DNA of 64,000 nucleotides from Vibrio marinisediminis (GTDB lineage: Bacteria > Pseudomonadota > Gammaproteobacteria > Enterobacterales > Vibrionaceae): NCBI RefSeq assembly GCF_014050145.1, contig NZ_JACFYF010000001.1, positions 248,001 through 312,000 of the forward strand, given 5' to 3'. Positions 62,100 to 64,000 of this stretch are shown here, piece after piece (position 1 is the stretch's first letter; every line of letters starts with the position of its first letter). The notes under the pieces are model-generated. The model was not told the origin of the DNA. It did no database searches and saw only the letters and a program-made list of their open reading frames with translations. A program made the position numbers and the translations under genes.

Positions 62100-63158
62100 A
62101 TGAAAGTTAACTTTCACTTAGACAAACACAACAAACCACAATCTGAAAGTGGTATGAAAGTCATGTACGGGCAAGCAAAGCGTAGTGGTTACCGCCTGCG
62201 CTGGTATTTAATTTTAGGCATAGTGATCAGCCCGCTACTGTTTATAGCGTACTACATATTTTATAACCAAGTTTTAGTCACCGCTCCCGGCATAGTCACC
62301 TCTTATCCTTTAACTATTACCGCTCCACAATCCGCTTTCGTCGAAGATCTAAACGTAAAAGTCGGGTTCGAGATTGACGAAGGGCAGGTGTTACTATTAC
62401 TCAAAGATAAATCGCTGAATAAAGAAGTCGATTTTCTTCACGTTGAATTAGAAAAACTCTCCACAAATACCGTGCAAAGTATCGATGTTTTGTATCAGAC
62501 CGCTATTCAAAACACGAAAAAGAGTCTAGAGAAAGTAGAGCAAATTCAGAACAAATATGACCAATTCCGTAAAAAAGGACAAGTTTCTGAAGTTGACTAT
62601 GCCGCTATTGTAAACGCAACTAATGCATTGAATAGTCAACTTAGCAGCCAAGAGATAGCCTATGTGAATGCTCAGCGCGAGAGAGAACTGCGCAATTTAG
62701 CAGGACCAGAAGCACAACAACATCGCGCTTTAACACAAGAGCTGATAGTTAAGCGTGCGCAACAAGAAAACCTTGTCTTTAGCGCACCGTTCAATGGGCG
62801 TGTTTTAGATATCCATGTTCATCAAGGGCAACGCGTTACAGAAAATACACCGTTATTGACCGTAGCCAAAAATATCACTCCTGAAATTACCGCATTCCTC
62901 AACCCAAAGCATCTCAAATACAGCCAACTCGGCAGCAAAGCTAAAATTATTTTTCCGGATGGGAAAACATTCTTAGCCACCGTCTCTAAGCCAGTTGAAG
63001 TGGTAAACAAATTGCCTCAAGAACTGCAAAGCCCATTTGAAGGACAACCCGCTTTCTTAAAAGTAATCTTGAGCTTTGATACCCAGTTAGAGAAGACTTT
63101 TTGGATAGAAGGAATGGAAGTGGAAGTACGTTTTAGTTTGTTACAGAGTGCGCCTTAG
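62100..63158 (+). CDS. HlyD/Alg44-like periplasmic membrane-fusion protein
   Basis: This 352-residue protein has a cytoplasmic N-terminus of about 35 residues, a single membrane helix (YLILGIVISPLLFIAYYIFY), and a periplasmic biotinyl-lipoyl/beta-barrel layout (TAPQSAFVEDLNVKVGFEID, coiled coil around residues 115-215, then FSAPFNGRVLDIHVHQGQRV). Such proteins link an inner-membrane transporter or synthase to the periplasm; Alg44 does so for alginate. No PilZ domain is seen at the N-terminus. As the third gene of the cassette it probably guides the polymer made by the GT2 enzyme. Confidence 0.85.
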   Translation: MKVNFHLDKHNKPQSESGMKVMYGQAKRSGYRLRWYLILGIVISPLLFIAYYIFYNQVLVTAPGIVTSYPLTITAPQSAFVEDLNVKVGFEIDEGQVLLLLKDKSLNKEVDFLHVELEKLSTNTVQSIDVLYQTAIQNTKKSLEKVEQIQNKYDQFRKKGQVSEVDYAAIVNATNALNSQLSSQEIAYVNAQRERELRNLAGPEAQQHRALTQELIVKRAQQENLVFSAPFNGRVLDIHVHQGQRVTENTPLLTVAKNITPEITAFLNPKHLKYSQLGSKAKIIFPDGKTFLATVSKPVEVVNKLPQELQSPFEGQPAFLKVILSFDTQLEKTFWIEGMEVEVRFSLLQSAP

Positions 63159-63210
63159 CTTCTGGTTAGCAGTTCACTATTCGCCTGATTACTCCGGCTA
63201 AAACACGCAT

Positions 63211-63319
63211 AAAAAAAGCCAATCACAACAAATATGATTGGCTATATATGAATGTGAACAAATAGTAGGTTCACTAACAACGTCAGTTGGCTAGGTGACC
63301 CTCGGCTTAATAAGGGTCA
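63211..63319 (-). ncRNA. qrr: Qrr quorum-sensing sRNA
   Basis: On the minus strand this roughly 109-nt segment has the Qrr sequence order: TGACCCTTATTAAGCCGAGG (first stem-loop), GTCACCTAGCCAACTGACGT (the invariant target-pairing core), GTTAGTGAAC, and a terminal hairpin AGCCAATCA/TGATTGGCT followed by TTTTTTT. Qrr RNAs act with Hfq to repress luxR/hapR and activate aphA at low cell density. The start agrees exactly with a sigma-54 promoter 12 bp upstream. luxO is not adjacent, so it is not the luxO-linked Qrr1; the number cannot be assigned. Nearby polysaccharide and GGDEF genes are possible members of the same regulon. Confidence 0.95.
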
Positions 63320-63329
63320 TTTATTAAAT

Positions 63330-63346
63330 AGCATGATGCGTGCCAA
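63330..63346 (-). promoter_or_regulatory. Sigma-54 promoter of qrr
   Basis: On the minus strand TTGGCAC, GCATC, ATGCT gives the GG (-24) and GC (-12) doublets with the required 12-bp spacing. Counting 12 bp on gives a start at 63319, the first base of TGACCC. Confidence 0.92.
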
Positions 63347-63421
63347 CTTTGAGAAACAGCAATTCAGCCCAAACTTGACCAATTATCCAGCAGTTTCAGC
63401 AAAACAGAGTGCATAGAGTAA

Positions 63422-63476
63422 TTGCAAAATGCGAAACTGATACCAAAATGCACATTTTTCATTTTGCATATTGCAA
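63422..63476. promoter_or_regulatory. Two LuxO-binding sites upstream of qrr
   Basis: TTGCATATTGCAA (63464-63476) is a perfect match to TTGCA-N3-TGCAA, and TTGCAAAATGCGA (63422-63434) is a one-base variant of that pattern. They lie about 103-157 bp upstream of the qrr start, as expected for LuxO enhancer sites. The distal site sits two bases from the stop codon of the GGDEF gene. Confidence 0.9.
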
Positions 63477-63478
63477 AT

Positions 63479-64000
63479 TTACGGTTTCTTGTGTGATTTT
63501 TCTTGATACATCTGCGCATCGGCTGCTCTCAGAATATCCTCAACTGAATTCATCTCTTGATCGTAAATGGCACAGCCAATGCTGGCTTGTAATCTGATCT
63601 GTTTCGAATCGTACTCGATAGGTTCGTTACAGAGGTTGTTTAATATCGATGCTACAATGACTTGAGTGTTCTTTTGTTCCATTATTCTTGGTAATAACAC
63701 CAGAAACTCGTCCCCGCCAACTCTTGCAACAACATCTGACGCTCGAATCGCTTCCTGTATCCTTATCCCTACCGTTTTCAGGACTTTATCTCCCGCATCA
63801 TGACCGTAGCTGTCATTGATCTCTTTAAACTTATCCAAATCAATATTAAGCAAAGCAAATCGCTCTTTAGAAAGCGATCGTTTAGCAATCGAAAACTGAT
63901 GCTTAAGGGTAAACATAAAATAGCGTCGATTCGGTAACCCCGTAAGCTCATCATGCAACGAAAGTGTTCGCGCTTTGTGATAAAGCCTATACACAGCGAA
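63479..64000 (-). CDS. Diguanylate cyclase (GGDEF), N-terminus off the right edge
   Basis: This protein makes the second messenger c-di-GMP from two GTP. The visible C-terminal 173 residues are a complete GGDEF domain: DELTGLPNRRYFM at the start, LNIDLDKFKEINDSYGHDAG, VVARVGGDEFLVLLPRI with an intact GGDEF active site, and DILRAADAQMYQEKSHKK at the end. No RxxD inhibitory-site motif is seen five residues before GGDEF. The sensor part lies outside the window; the frame is open to base 64000. It is convergent with, and 2 bp from, the LuxO sites of qrr. Confidence 0.9.
   Translation of the reverse strand, partial: FAVYRLYHKARTLSLHDELTGLPNRRYFMFTLKHQFSIAKRSLSKERFALLNIDLDKFKEINDSYGHDAGDKVLKTVGIRIQEAIRASDVVARVGGDEFLVLLPRIMEQKNTQVIVASILNNLCNEPIEYDSKQIRLQASIGCAIYDQEMNSVEDILRAADAQMYQEKSHKKP

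Overview
The window reads as a Vibrio chromosome segment. The evidence is a Qrr quorum-sensing sRNA with a sigma-54 promoter and LuxO boxes, a CsrB-type sRNA, HutZ, a DUF5062 protein, a DUF3012 micro-lipoprotein, an rbsDACBKR operon, a TAXI-TRAP transporter and a dispersed family of AAAGCGAACC/GGTTCGCTTT hairpin terminators. Qrr away from luxO, beside rbs and hutZ genes, would suit the second chromosome, but that is inference. There are no rRNA or tRNA genes and no CRISPR array.

Region 1 (1 to about 11,800) is an accessory, defence-type island. It holds an XRE-HTH/UvrD helicase cut by the left edge, a decayed IS5-family transposase, a radical-SAM enzyme that I identify as a prokaryotic viperin (pVip) followed by a small zinc-ribbon protein in the same operon, and a divergent 900-residue ankyrin-repeat protein. 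It ends with a STAND/NACHT-type NTPase whose C-terminal PD-(D/E)XK nuclease half is split off by a ten-cytosine homopolymer. One base fewer in the run would restore a single protein of about 1,320 residues.

Region 2 (about 12,100-23,800) is ordinary small-gene chromosome: a YcxB-like protein, an AraC regulator with a divergent HAD phosphatase, a GNAT acetyltransferase, membrane proteins and a lipoprotein of unknown role, an AlkK-like acyl-CoA ligase, an EamA exporter, and an ornithine-cyclodeaminase-family enzyme with a divergent Lrp regulator.

Region 3 (23,800-42,600) is metabolism and RNA biology. It contains a cysteine detoxification locus (DecR/CyuR, CyuA, CyuP with CRP-like and FNR-like sites), azurin, codBA, a CsrB-type sRNA antisense to the codA 3' flank with an upstream GacA/VarA box, a dCMP-deaminase-like enzyme, a long GAPDH, a thioesterase, HutZ, RNase II and the DEAD-box helicase DeaD.

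Region 4 (42,600-59,100) is transport and regulation: a TAXI-TRAP system, a TraF-like outer-membrane protein, the complete ribose operon with a perfect RbsR operator, and then a run of small conserved genes including the Rho inhibitor Rof and a DUF3612 XRE regulator.

Region 5 (59,400-64,000) is a three-gene exopolysaccharide-type cassette (TackOD1 zinc protein with a degenerate GGDEF, a GT2 synthase, an HlyD-like periplasmic protein), then the Qrr sRNA and a GGDEF diguanylate cyclase cut by the right edge. Two global regulatory sRNAs of the quorum-sensing/Csr network thus lie within 31 kb, one of them next to a probable c-di-GMP/polysaccharide locus.
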